In this document: positions 1 to 5,325 of the stretch, piece by piece
Layout of the letters: every line of letters starts with the position of its first letter
How positions within the stretch are numbered: the stretch's first letter is position 1
Assembly (NCBI GenBank): GCA_003222835.1
Contig: QHXE01000637.1
Coordinates: 1 to 5,325 of the forward strand
Direction: 5' to 3'
DNA: 5,325 nucleotides
From: Acidobacteriota bacterium
GTDB taxonomy: Bacteria; Acidobacteriota; Blastocatellia; Pyrinomonadales; Pyrinomonadaceae
Position numbers and translations under genes: made by a program
Notes under the pieces: generated by a model
The model's input: only the letters and a program-made list of their open reading frames with translations
Database searches by the model: none
Told to the model about the DNA's origin: nothing

Positions 1-56
1 CTCAACTCGGCACCAAGAAATGCGACGACAAGCAATTTAGGTATCAAGCCTTGCAT
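1..56 (-). CDS. Possible 5' end of a further minus-strand gene, cut by the window edge (doubtful)
   Basis: An ATG at 56-54 on the minus strand opens a frame that runs without a stop to the window edge and reads MQGLIPKLLVVAFLGAEL. This resembles the start of a protein with an N-terminal hydrophobic segment such as a signal peptide. It lies 65 bp downstream of the MoaD-like gene in the same direction, so it could be the next gene of that unit or a separate one. There is no convincing Shine-Dalgarno sequence before the ATG, and 18 codons are too few to judge. A competing plus-strand frame (3-92) is also open from the edge and could be the tail of a convergent gene. Only the adjoining sequence can decide. 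Confidence 0.22.
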   Translation of the reverse strand, partial: MQGLIPKLLVVAFLGAEL

Positions 57-90
57 GATGTAATGACGTTACCATTTCTCGTGGCCCTCT

Positions 91-120
91 GAAAAGAAGG
101 ATCGAAAGCTGTTGCTTTTC
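91..120 (-). terminator. Weak hairpin with pyrimidine-rich tail after the MoaD-like gene
   Basis: Just past the stop codon at 124-122, the minus strand reads AAAGC-AACA-GCTTT (118-105), a 5-bp stem with a 4-nt loop. It is followed by a pyrimidine-rich stretch containing CTTCTTTTC. The stem is short and A/T-rich, and the T run starts several bases after it, so termination here would be inefficient at best. It is the only terminator-like structure downstream of the propeller/MoaD pair. Confidence 0.25.
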
Positions 121-121
121 T

Positions 122-418
122 CTAACCGCCCGCGATCGCGCCCATGATGAAGAAAGGCTCGGTGCCGGTCGCAATCGCCTCCGGCAACGGCGTGTCTGCC
201 GGATCGTGCGAGACGTCTTCGCCGCAGACAAAGAATCTTACGAACGGCCGGCGCTTTTGCGTGACGTGATCGCGGATCGTGCCACGCAGCATCGGATATT
301 TTGCTTCCAGTGCGTCGAGAATCGTACGCTGCGTAATCTGATTGTTAAGTTCGAGTTCCACTTCGCTGCCAACGTGCGCCAGCGTGCGCAGATGGTGCGG
401 AAGAACGACGCGAATCAT
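122..418 (-). CDS. MoaD/ThiS-family small protein (ubiquitin-fold sulfur-carrier-like) with C-terminal Gly-Gly
   Basis: This 98-residue protein has the length and pattern of the MoaD/ThiS family. It has an N-terminal beta strand (MIRVVLP), a central helix with the family-typical [14 protein letters not shown] (32-45), a strand [13 protein letters not shown] (57-69), and a C-terminal [12 protein letters not shown] ending in Gly97-Gly98. In MoaD and ThiS that terminal diglycine is adenylated by an E1-like enzyme (MoeB, ThiF) and converted to a thiocarboxylate that donates sulfur for molybdopterin or thiazole synthesis. No E1-like, moaE or thiamin gene is present here, so the sulfur acceptor is unknown. 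The ATG at 418 was chosen because it overlaps the upstream propeller stop in an ATGA, which implies translational coupling. No Shine-Dalgarno sequence precedes it. A longer frame back to 478 exists, but its extra 20 residues do not fit the family. Family assignment is strong; the role is not established. Confidence 0.88.
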   Translation of the reverse strand: MIRVVLPHHLRTLAHVGSEVELELNNQITQRTILDALEAKYPMLRGTIRDHVTQKRRPFVRFFVCGEDVSHDPADTPLPEAIATGTEPFFIMGAIAGG

Positions 419-1602
419 GGCAGCGTTTGCGCTTCGACGGAGAGGACGGCCGGAAGATCGCGCACAATCGGGCTCCATGTGTCACCGGCGTTCATTGATG
501 CGTAAACCTGTCCGCCAGTGGTGCCGAAGTAAACGCCGCACGAATCGAGCGAGTCAACCGTCATCGCGTCGCGCAGCACGTTCACGTAGCAATCGCGTTG
601 CGGCAGACCTCTCGTCAGTTCTTCCCATTCGTTTCCGCCGGTTCGGCTCCGATAGACGCGCAGTTTGCCATCGGGCGGGAAATGCTCGGAGTCGCTTTTG
701 ATCGGGACGACGTAAATCGTGTCCGGTTCGTGCGCGTGAATGTCGATCGGGAACCCGAAATCGCTCGGCAAATTCCCGCTGACTTCGCGCCACGAATCCC
801 CGGCATCGTCACTGCGCATGACGTCCCAGTGCTTTTGCATGAAGAGCGTGTTTGGTCGCTTTGGATGCATCGCGATATGATGCACACAATGGCCGACTTC
901 AGCCTTCGGGTCGGGAATGTATTGCGAATGCAAACCCTGGTTGATTGGCTTCCAGGTTTTGCCACCATCATCGGTGCGGAACGCGCCCGCGGCCGAGATC
1001 GCGATGAACATCCGCTTCGAATTTTTCGGATCGAGCAGAATCGAGTGCAGACACATCCCACCCGCGCCGGGTTGCCAGCGTGGACCTGAGCCGTGGCCGC
1101 GCAATCCGGCGAGCTCCTGCCACGTTTCGCCGCCGTCGCTCGATCGGAAAAGCGCGGCATCTTCCACCCCGGCATAGACGGCGTCCGGATCGGTCAGCGA
1201 CGGTTCGAGATGCCAGACGCGCTTGAATTCCCACGGATGCTGCGTGCCGTCGTACCATTGATGAGTTGTTAGCGGTTTGCCGGTTTGCGGCGAAGTGTCG
1301 TAAACAAATTTGTTGCTTTCGCCTTTGAGCATGCCGTCGGGAGTGGTGGTCGGCTCGCCCGGCGGTGTCCCGGGCTGTATCCAGCTTTTGCCGCCATCAT
1401 CAGAGCGCTGAATGATCTGCCCGAACCATGCGCTCGTCTGCGACGCGTAGAGCCGGTTCGGATCAACCGGCGACCCCTTGACGTGATAAATTTCCCAGCC
1501 CGCAAAATGTGGACCGTCGACTTTCCATTTTTCGCGCTTGCCGTCCGATGTGAGGACGAACGCGCCCTTCCGTGTGCCAGCCAATAATCGTATTCCGCTC
1601 AT
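415..1602 (-). CDS. Cytoplasmic BNR/Asp-box beta-propeller protein (sialidase/VPS10-like repeat)
   Basis: This 395-residue protein is built from Asp-box repeats (S/T-x-D-x-G-x-x-W): SDDGGKSW (67-74), SSDGGETW (154-161), TDDGGKTW (210-217), SDDAGDSW (264-271), and the weaker SRTGGNEW (319-326) and SMNAGDTW (369-376). A degenerate copy lies near residues 18-26. Apart from an 87-residue first interval, copies are 50-56 residues apart, about one propeller blade each, giving a six- or seven-bladed fold. Such proteins are often labelled exo-alpha-sialidase or glycosyl hydrolase, but the sialidase arginine triad is not evident, so I would not assign that activity. The start [15 protein letters not shown] has no signal peptide, and the first strand begins at once, so the protein is probably cytoplasmic. 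The ATG at 1602 is the only good start, though its ribosome binding site is weak. Its stop overlaps the MoaD-like start by 4 bp, so the two are co-translated and probably act together; the function is unknown to me. Confidence 0.87.
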   Translation of the reverse strand: MSGIRLLAGTRKGAFVLTSDGKREKWKVDGPHFAGWEIYHVKGSPVDPNRLYASQTSAWFGQIIQRSDDGGKSWIQPGTPPGEPTTTPDGMLKGESNKFVYDTSPQTGKPLTTHQWYDGTQHPWEFKRVWHLEPSLTDPDAVYAGVEDAALFRSSDGGETWQELAGLRGHGSGPRWQPGAGGMCLHSILLDPKNSKRMFIAISAAGAFRTDDGGKTWKPINQGLHSQYIPDPKAEVGHCVHHIAMHPKRPNTLFMQKHWDVMRSDDAGDSWREVSGNLPSDFGFPIDIHAHEPDTIYVVPIKSDSEHFPPDGKLRVYRSRTGGNEWEELTRGLPQRDCYVNVLRDAMTVDSLDSCGVYFGTTGGQVYASMNAGDTWSPIVRDLPAVLSVEAQTLP

Positions 1603-1756
1603 GCCTAGACTTGTAACCGCGGATCCGCCTTCGCCAAGTCCGTTTATGTTAATTCAATGTAACGGAGCTACGGCGTGACAAGTTACGCGGATGAAAACCG
1701 GATTTGTTGATCGAACTCTCAACAATCAACGTTCAACCATCAACTGCCCCTAAGAG
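1603..1756. other. Intergenic region between dehydrogenase and propeller genes
   Basis: These 154 bp separate two genes that point the same way. The half next to the dehydrogenase stop holds a heptamer array (listed separately). The half next to the propeller start is more A/T-rich around 1645-1662 and contains TTGTCA (minus strand, 1682-1677), which could be a -35 box, but I find no convincing -10 box at the right distance. A perfect 10-bp palindrome, GCGGATCCGC (1619-1628), sits 16 bp before the propeller ATG. The gap is long enough for the propeller/MoaD pair to have its own promoter, although read-through from the dehydrogenase cannot be excluded. No terminator-like hairpin with a T run follows the dehydrogenase. 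Confidence 0.4.
1704..1744 (-). repeat. Tandem GTTGANN heptamer array with an inverted copy
   Basis: On the minus strand, from 1744 to 1710, five consecutive 7-mers read GTTGATG, GTTGAAC, GTTGATT, GTTGAGA and GTTCGAT. Four share GTTGA exactly and the fifth is degenerate. On the plus strand this appears as TCAAC at 1719, 1726, 1733 and 1740, exactly 7 bp apart, with the last two bases of each unit variable. An inverted copy, TTGTTGA (1704-1710), pairs perfectly over 7 bp with TCAACAA (1719-1725) across an 8-nt loop, so the edge of the array could also fold. The array begins 13 bp after the dehydrogenase stop codon. It could be a decayed microsatellite, a copy of a dispersed intergenic repeat, or a binding-site cluster. 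Confidence 0.6.
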
Positions 1757-3214
1757 CTACTTTGCGATGCAAACGTTCTTCGGCTCGGTGAAAAAACGGA
1801 CTGCTTCGTCGCCGCCTTCGCGGCCGACGCCGCTTGCCTTCATGCCGCCGAAGGGGACGCGGAGGTCGCGCACGAGCCAGCAGTTCACCCAGACTGTGCC
1901 GGTGTGAATTTTTTCGGCGACGCGATGGGCGCGATTCAGGTTTTGCGTCCAGACGCTCGAGGCCAGACCGTAGTCGGTGTCGTTGGCGTAACTGATCACT
2001 TCCTCTTCGTTGTCGAACGGCGTGATCGTGATGACCGGGCCGAAGATCTCTTCGCGATTGGTGCGGCATGAAACCGGCAAATCGGTGATGACTGTCGGAC
2101 GAAAGAAGTAACCGCCATGGCAGCGATCGTTAGGCGACTCGGGCGCCGAGCCGCCAAGCACGATCTTGCCGCCTTCTTTCTGCGCAAGATCGACGTAGAA
2201 CTTTATCTTATCGAGCTGCGTTTTCGAAACCATCGCGCCCTGATCTGTCGTTGGTTCGAGCGGATCGCCAACCTTCAACTTCGACGCTTTCTCGATGAAA
2301 CGTTCGACGAAACCGTGATACGCCGGTCGCTCGACGAACACGCGCGAACCGCACAGGCAAATTTGGCCCTGGTTGGCGAAGGAAGAGCGCACGCTGCCGG
2401 CGATGGCGTCGTCGAGGTCGGCATCTGCGAAAACGATGTTCGGATTCTTTCCGCCCAGCTCGAGCGAAACTTTCTTGAACAACGGCGCGCATGCTTCGGC
2501 CACTTTGCGGCCGGTCACCGTGCCGCCGGTGAATGAGATCGTGCCGATCTTCGGATGCGCCGTGATCGCGGCGCCGACGTTTGGGCCAGTGCCATGCACG
2601 ACGTTGAGCACGCCGTTCGGCAGTCCGGCTTCGCGACAAATCTCGCAGAGCAGATACGCCGTCATCGGTGTCAGCTCGCTCGGCTTCGCGATGGCAGTAT
2701 TGCCGACTGCGATAGCAGGCGCGATTTTCCAGGTCAACAAATAGAGCGGCAGGTTCCACGGCGAAATCAATCCCGCGATGCCGCGCGGCTGACGCAGCGT
2801 GTAGTTGAACGCGACATTGTCGGTGATGTGCGCTTCCGATTCGGTGTGAAGAATCGCCGTGGCAAAAAAACGGAAGTTGGCGACGGCGCGTGGAATGTCG
2901 AGCGATCGCGCAAGCGAGAGCGGCTTCCCCGTATCGACCGACTCAGCTCGCGCGACCTTTTCGAGATCGCGCTCGATCAGATCGGCGATGCGCAAAAGAA
3001 TCCGCGACCGCTCTTGCGCAGGCGTGCGCGACCAATCCGCGAACGCCTTCTCCGCCGCGGCCACGGCAAGATCGACATCGCGGCCGTTGCTGTCCGCGGC
3101 TTGCGAATACGGCTTTCCCGTCGCCGGCTCAATGTTGTCCAGATATTTTCCACCGAGCGCCCTAACAAATCGGCCGTCGATGAAATTTTGAATTTGGAGT
3201 GACTCAGTGCGCAC
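1757..3214 (-). CDS. NAD-dependent aldehyde dehydrogenase, 2-aminomuconate / 2-hydroxymuconate semialdehyde dehydrogenase type (ALDH8-like)
   Basis: This is a complete aldehyde dehydrogenase of 485 residues from the GTG at 3214. Visible active-site parts are SPWNLP with the oxyanion Asn154, the NAD-binding AKPSE (Lys177), FTGGTVTG (228-235), the general-base Glu252 in LELGGK, the nucleophile Cys286 in ANQGQICLC, and EEIFGP (388-393). SSFANQGQICLC, ISPWNLPLYLLTWKIAPA and NCWLVRDL...PFGGMKASGVGREG resemble ALDH8A1 and bacterial 2-aminomuconate semialdehyde dehydrogenases far more than betaine or acetaldehyde enzymes. The reaction would be NAD-dependent oxidation of a muconate semialdehyde in kynurenine or aromatic meta-cleavage catabolism, in the cytoplasm. 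The exact substrate is inferred, and no pathway partner is adjacent. The start is uncertain: the frame stays open to GTG 3295 and ATG 3289 (512 or 510 residues). I chose GTG 3214 because NFIDG then falls at residue 10, as in relatives, and the upstream codons look non-coding. None of the starts has a well-spaced ribosome binding site. Confidence 0.93.
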   Translation of the reverse strand: MRTESLQIQNFIDGRFVRALGGKYLDNIEPATGKPYSQAADSNGRDVDLAVAAAEKAFADWSRTPAQERSRILLRIADLIERDLEKVARAESVDTGKPLSLARSLDIPRAVANFRFFATAILHTESEAHITDNVAFNYTLRQPRGIAGLISPWNLPLYLLTWKIAPAIAVGNTAIAKPSELTPMTAYLLCEICREAGLPNGVLNVVHGTGPNVGAAITAHPKIGTISFTGGTVTGRKVAEACAPLFKKVSLELGGKNPNIVFADADLDDAIAGSVRSSFANQGQICLCGSRVFVERPAYHGFVERFIEKASKLKVGDPLEPTTDQGAMVSKTQLDKIKFYVDLAQKEGGKIVLGGSAPESPNDRCHGGYFFRPTVITDLPVSCRTNREEIFGPVITITPFDNEEEVISYANDTDYGLASSVWTQNLNRAHRVAEKIHTGTVWVNCWLVRDLRVPFGGMKASGVGREGGDEAVRFFTEPKNVCIAK

Positions 3215-3326
3215 GGGATGTGGAAAAGTAAACACATGCTGGAAAGTTCGCGAATGCGAGGGCACATGCGGTCCGAGCCGGACTGGCATTAGCACGCGAG
3301 GCGCGTCCCCTCCCCAGAGAAGATTG
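3215..3326. other. Divergent intergenic region, dehydrogenase side
   Basis: This stretch separates the divergent dehydrogenase and haloperoxidase genes. Its left part is also an in-frame upstream extension of the dehydrogenase and could be coding if GTG 3295 or ATG 3289 is used. On the minus strand GGGGAGGGGA (3315-3306) resembles a strong Shine-Dalgarno sequence placed 10 nt before GTG 3295, which is the best argument for the longer form. An inverted repeat ACGCG-AGG-CGCGT (3294-3306) overlaps that GTG and could be an operator or chance. I see no convincing minus-strand promoter. Confidence 0.35.
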
Positions 3327-3354
3327 TTGTTGCCGAGAAGGGGTCATTTGTAAT
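3327..3354 (+). promoter_or_regulatory. Candidate sigma-70-type promoter for the haloperoxidase gene
   Basis: TTGTTG (3327-3332) as a weak -35 box and TGTAAT (3349-3354, five of six matches to TATAAT) as the -10 box are 16 bp apart. Transcription would begin near 3361, leaving a leader of about 18 nt before the ATG at 3379. The fit of promoter, ribosome binding site and start supports the call, but it is a by-eye match. Confidence 0.45.
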
Positions 3355-3368
3355 TAACTCGGAGTCGT

Positions 3369-3372
3369 GGAG
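3369..3372 (+). promoter_or_regulatory. Ribosome binding site deciding the haloperoxidase start
   Basis: GGAG lies 6 nt before the ATG at 3379. The in-frame GTG at 3367 has a GGAG only 2 nt upstream, which is too close, and lies very near the predicted transcription start. The later ATG at 3424 has only a weak AGAG. This favours 3379. Confidence 0.6.
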
Positions 3373-3378
3373 AACGAT

Positions 3379-5187
3379 ATGAAGCAGTGCCCCGACCGGT
3401 CGGCCAAAGACAGAGAGATCACAATGAACGAGAAAAATACCGTCGCTGATGTAACCGAAACAAGAAATCCTTCCGCCAACAATGCCGCCAAAGGGTCTAG
3501 CCGCCGCAAGTTTTTAGGCCAGGTAGGTGCGGCGCTGACGGGTGGCGTGGTGCTCGGCAAAGCCGCTCTTGCCTCCGCCCAGTCCAACAATCCCGCGCTC
3601 GGAGATCGTATTAGTGCGCCGGGTCGCGATCCGCGGGTAAGACGGTCCTTCGCGATCCGCCTTGCGACCGCCCAAGAGGAGGCCCGTATTCCTGTTCCGC
3701 CCCATACAACAAACGGCGATGAGGAGCGCTATCACGACAAGTGCGGCACTTACAGCAAAGCCATTCTCCAAGATGGCATTGGCCTGGTGAACTTAAATGC
3801 CTTCCAAACCTTCAAGAGGGCTTTGAACAGTGGCAACCCGACAGATTTCGAACACATCATCATGGGCGGCCCGCGGACGCTGAACGGTCCGCAAGGCGGG
3901 CTCGCCTTCGGCTTGGAAGGGAGCGATGGCGTGCAGTTTGGGAACGCTCCATGTCCGGGCAATCAGGAAAGCGTAGTCGTTGTCCCGCCCTCGCCCGCCC
4001 TCGCCAGTGAGGCCTACGGGACGGAACTGGTCGAGCTGTACTGGGCTTCGCTACTGCGCGATGTAGCGTTTACTGATTACGTTTCGAATGGGACTGCTGC
4101 TCAGGCTGCACAAGAACTTTCCGGCATGCCGAGCTACGCAGGCCCGAGAGATGCCAATGGCTATGTCACGCCGACGTTGTTGTTCCGCGGAGCTAATCCG
4201 GGTGAGACCATTGGGCCTTACATCTCTCAGTTGTCCATCATTCCCAGTTTTCTGGGTGTGCAGGAAATGAGCCAGCGCATGATCGCCTACGCAGCGGGCA
4301 TCGATTACATGACCGATCCGACCACTTTCCAACAAGTCCAGAACGGCATCGACACCGGCCTGCAAAACCAGCTGGATCCGCAACCTCGCTTCCTCCACAA
4401 TGGCCGCGGCCTTGCCACATTTACCCATGTCGATGTCCTGTATCAGGCTTACTTCACCGCGTACCTGGTGCTTAATACTATCGGCGTGCCGTTGAACCCA
4501 GGGAACCCCTACGTTAACTCCAGAACGCAGAACGGCTTTGGCACATTCGGTCAACCTGACTTCGCGGCGACAGTAGCGGCCGTTGCTAGCTTTGCGCTGA
4601 ACTGCGTGTGGTACCAAAAGTGGTATATCCATCTCCGTCAGCGTCCCGAGTCGGGCGGCGCTATCGTCCGCCAAATTCTGACCGGCCACGGCGGCACTCT
4701 TAATGGACGTCCGAACAACAACGTTCTCAATTCAACGGCTGTGCAGCAGAGCTTCAACAGGTATGGGGATTACTTTCTTTCTCAGGCATTCCCCGAAGGT
4801 TCGCCAACCCATCCGGCCTATCCTACCGGCCATGGCACGGTTGCGGGCGCTTGCATTACTATCTTGAAGTTCTTCTTCGACGGCAATTTCGTCATCCCCA
4901 ACCCCGTTGTGCCCAGCAGCGATGGGCTTTCACTCCAACCCTACACGGGCGGCGATGCGGGACAGATCACGGTCAACGGCGAGCTCAACAAGCTCGCGCA
5001 CAATATCTCCTTCGGCCACGGCATTCACTCCGGCATCCACTGGCGCAGCGACACTGACTCATCCATTCAACTGGGAGAGGCCCTGGCGATCAGTATCCTT
5101 CAGGATAGAGCGCTGACTTACAACGAGAAATTCACCGTTAGTTTCACCAAAATTGACGGAACGATCGCGACCATTTCCAACCAGTAA
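3379..5187 (+). CDS. Tat-exported vanadium-dependent haloperoxidase homologue, algal bromoperoxidase type (PAP2 superfamily)
   Basis: This 602-residue protein starts with a long charged region, then a twin-arginine signal SRRKFLG (arginines 42 and 43), a hydrophobic stretch and a likely cleavage site ALASA|QS after residue 67, so it is exported folded. The C-terminal half carries the vanadate-site motifs: Trp411 and KWYIHLRQRP with Lys414 and Arg422 eight residues apart, the spacing of Ascophyllum and Corallina bromoperoxidases (seven in fungal chloroperoxidase); SPTHPAYPTGHG with His478, Thr483, Gly484 and His485; and SGIHWRSD with the probable vanadate-ligating His554. His478, seven before His485, matches the histidine of algal bromoperoxidases. 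Length is also close to the algal enzymes. Expected chemistry is peroxide-dependent oxidation of bromide or iodide. Oddities: Ser of PSGH is Thr, and the arginine normally six residues before the last histidine is absent (Gly548, with His547 beside it). Activity is therefore not assured; phosphatase or altered peroxidase activity is possible. It stands alone between its own promoter and terminator. Confidence 0.9.
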   Translation: MKQCPDRSAKDREITMNEKNTVADVTETRNPSANNAAKGSSRRKFLGQVGAALTGGVVLGKAALASAQSNNPALGDRISAPGRDPRVRRSFAIRLATAQEEARIPVPPHTTNGDEERYHDKCGTYSKAILQDGIGLVNLNAFQTFKRALNSGNPTDFEHIIMGGPRTLNGPQGGLAFGLEGSDGVQFGNAPCPGNQESVVVVPPSPALASEAYGTELVELYWASLLRDVAFTDYVSNGTAAQAAQELSGMPSYAGPRDANGYVTPTLLFRGANPGETIGPYISQLSIIPSFLGVQEMSQRMIAYAAGIDYMTDPTTFQQVQNGIDTGLQNQLDPQPRFLHNGRGLATFTHVDVLYQAYFTAYLVLNTIGVPLNPGNPYVNSRTQNGFGTFGQPDFAATVAAVASFALNCVWYQKWYIHLRQRPESGGAIVRQILTGHGGTLNGRPNNNVLNSTAVQQSFNRYGDYFLSQAFPEGSPTHPAYPTGHGTVAGACITILKFFFDGNFVIPNPVVPSSDGLSLQPYTGGDAGQITVNGELNKLAHNISFGHGIHSGIHWRSDTDSSIQLGEALAISILQDRALTYNEKFTVSFTKIDGTIATISNQ

Positions 5188-5216
5188 TCGAGGCGCTAAT
5201 TCCGTGATGATCATCG

Positions 5217-5243
5217 AGCCCCGAAGGCTTTCGGGGCTTCTTT
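5217..5243 (+). terminator. Rho-independent terminator of the haloperoxidase gene
   Basis: AGCCCCGAA (5217-5225) pairs perfectly over 9 bp with TTCGGGGCT (5230-5238) around the loop GGCT, followed by TTCTTT. The stem is G/C-rich and begins 29 bp after the TAA stop. In the opposite direction the stem lacks a T run, so it acts mainly on the plus strand. Confidence 0.88.
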
Positions 5244-5325
5244 CGTTAGAAACAGTTCAGCTCGCCAAGATCGATAACTTCATCTGGCCGAGTTGCAACG
5301 CCGCGCCGAGTACGCAATTAAAATT

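Noticed and set aside
3..92. A plus-strand frame open from the left edge to a TGA at 90-92, possibly the tail of a convergent gene.
   Set aside because: Twenty-nine residues without a recognisable pattern; it competes with the minus-strand start at 56 and neither can be supported alone.
598..1177. Plus- and minus-strand open frames of 80-190 codons overlapping the propeller gene.
   Set aside because: They overlap the Asp-box protein in other frames, are Arg/Ser-rich and match nothing I recognise.
415..1602. Calling the propeller a true sialidase.
   Set aside because: Asp boxes alone do not give sialidase activity; the catalytic arginine triad and an export signal are not evident.
1658..1687. 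Inverted pair GTAAC (1659-1663) and GTTAC (1682-1686) in the gap before the propeller gene.
   Set aside because: Only five base pairs with an 18-nt loop, easily expected by chance.
2117..3202. Long plus-strand open frames opposite the dehydrogenase gene (2117-2536 and 2555-3202).
   Set aside because: They are antisense to a well-conserved dehydrogenase, are rich in Arg, and show no recognisable domain; high third-position GC of the real gene explains them.
4051..4689. A 212-codon minus-strand open frame opposite the haloperoxidase gene.
   Set aside because: It is antisense to conserved active-site coding sequence, has no ribosome binding site or recognisable motif, and is a compositional shadow.
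5257..5325. A minus-strand frame open from the right edge to a TGA at 5259-5257 (22 residues), possibly the tail of a convergent gene.
   Set aside because: Too short to judge, no recognisable sequence; the terminator before it is oriented for the plus-strand gene.

Overview
The window looks like a piece of a chromosome from a moderately high-GC, free-living bacterium, probably a soil or aquatic member of the Verrucomicrobia or Acidobacteria. That placement is tentative. It rests on the mix of gene types (an intracellular BNR-repeat propeller paired with a MoaD-like protein, an ALDH8-type dehydrogenase, a Tat-exported algal-type haloperoxidase) and not on any marker gene. No rRNA, tRNA, CRISPR array, transposase or phage gene is visible.

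Layout. Three genes lie on the minus strand and one on the plus strand. Reading the minus strand from right to left: an aldehyde dehydrogenase of the 2-aminomuconate/2-hydroxymuconate semialdehyde dehydrogenase type (about 3214 to 1757); a 154-bp gap holding a short array of GTTGANN heptamers; a six- or seven-bladed BNR/Asp-box beta-propeller (1602-415); and a MoaD/ThiS-like small protein ending in Gly-Gly (418-122), whose start overlaps the propeller's stop by 4 bp (ATGA). To the left of 122 is a weak hairpin and, at the edge, a doubtful start of another minus-strand reading frame. Divergent from the dehydrogenase, on the plus strand, is a 602-residue vanadium-dependent haloperoxidase homologue of the algal bromoperoxidase type. 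It has its own promoter-like boxes, a clear ribosome binding site, a twin-arginine signal and a strong rho-independent terminator (5217-5243).

How the parts relate. The propeller and the MoaD-like protein are almost certainly co-translated and probably work together, but the function of the pair is not known to me. The dehydrogenase would oxidise a muconate semialdehyde in tryptophan/kynurenine or aromatic meta-cleavage breakdown. No partner gene for that pathway is in the window. The haloperoxidase homologue is exported and forms an independent transcription unit. It retains most vanadate-site residues of algal bromoperoxidases but lacks the usual arginine six residues before the vanadate-ligating histidine, which is the most interesting single observation here. 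The pairing of a propeller with a ubiquitin-fold sulfur-carrier-like protein and the heptamer array are the other two points worth following.
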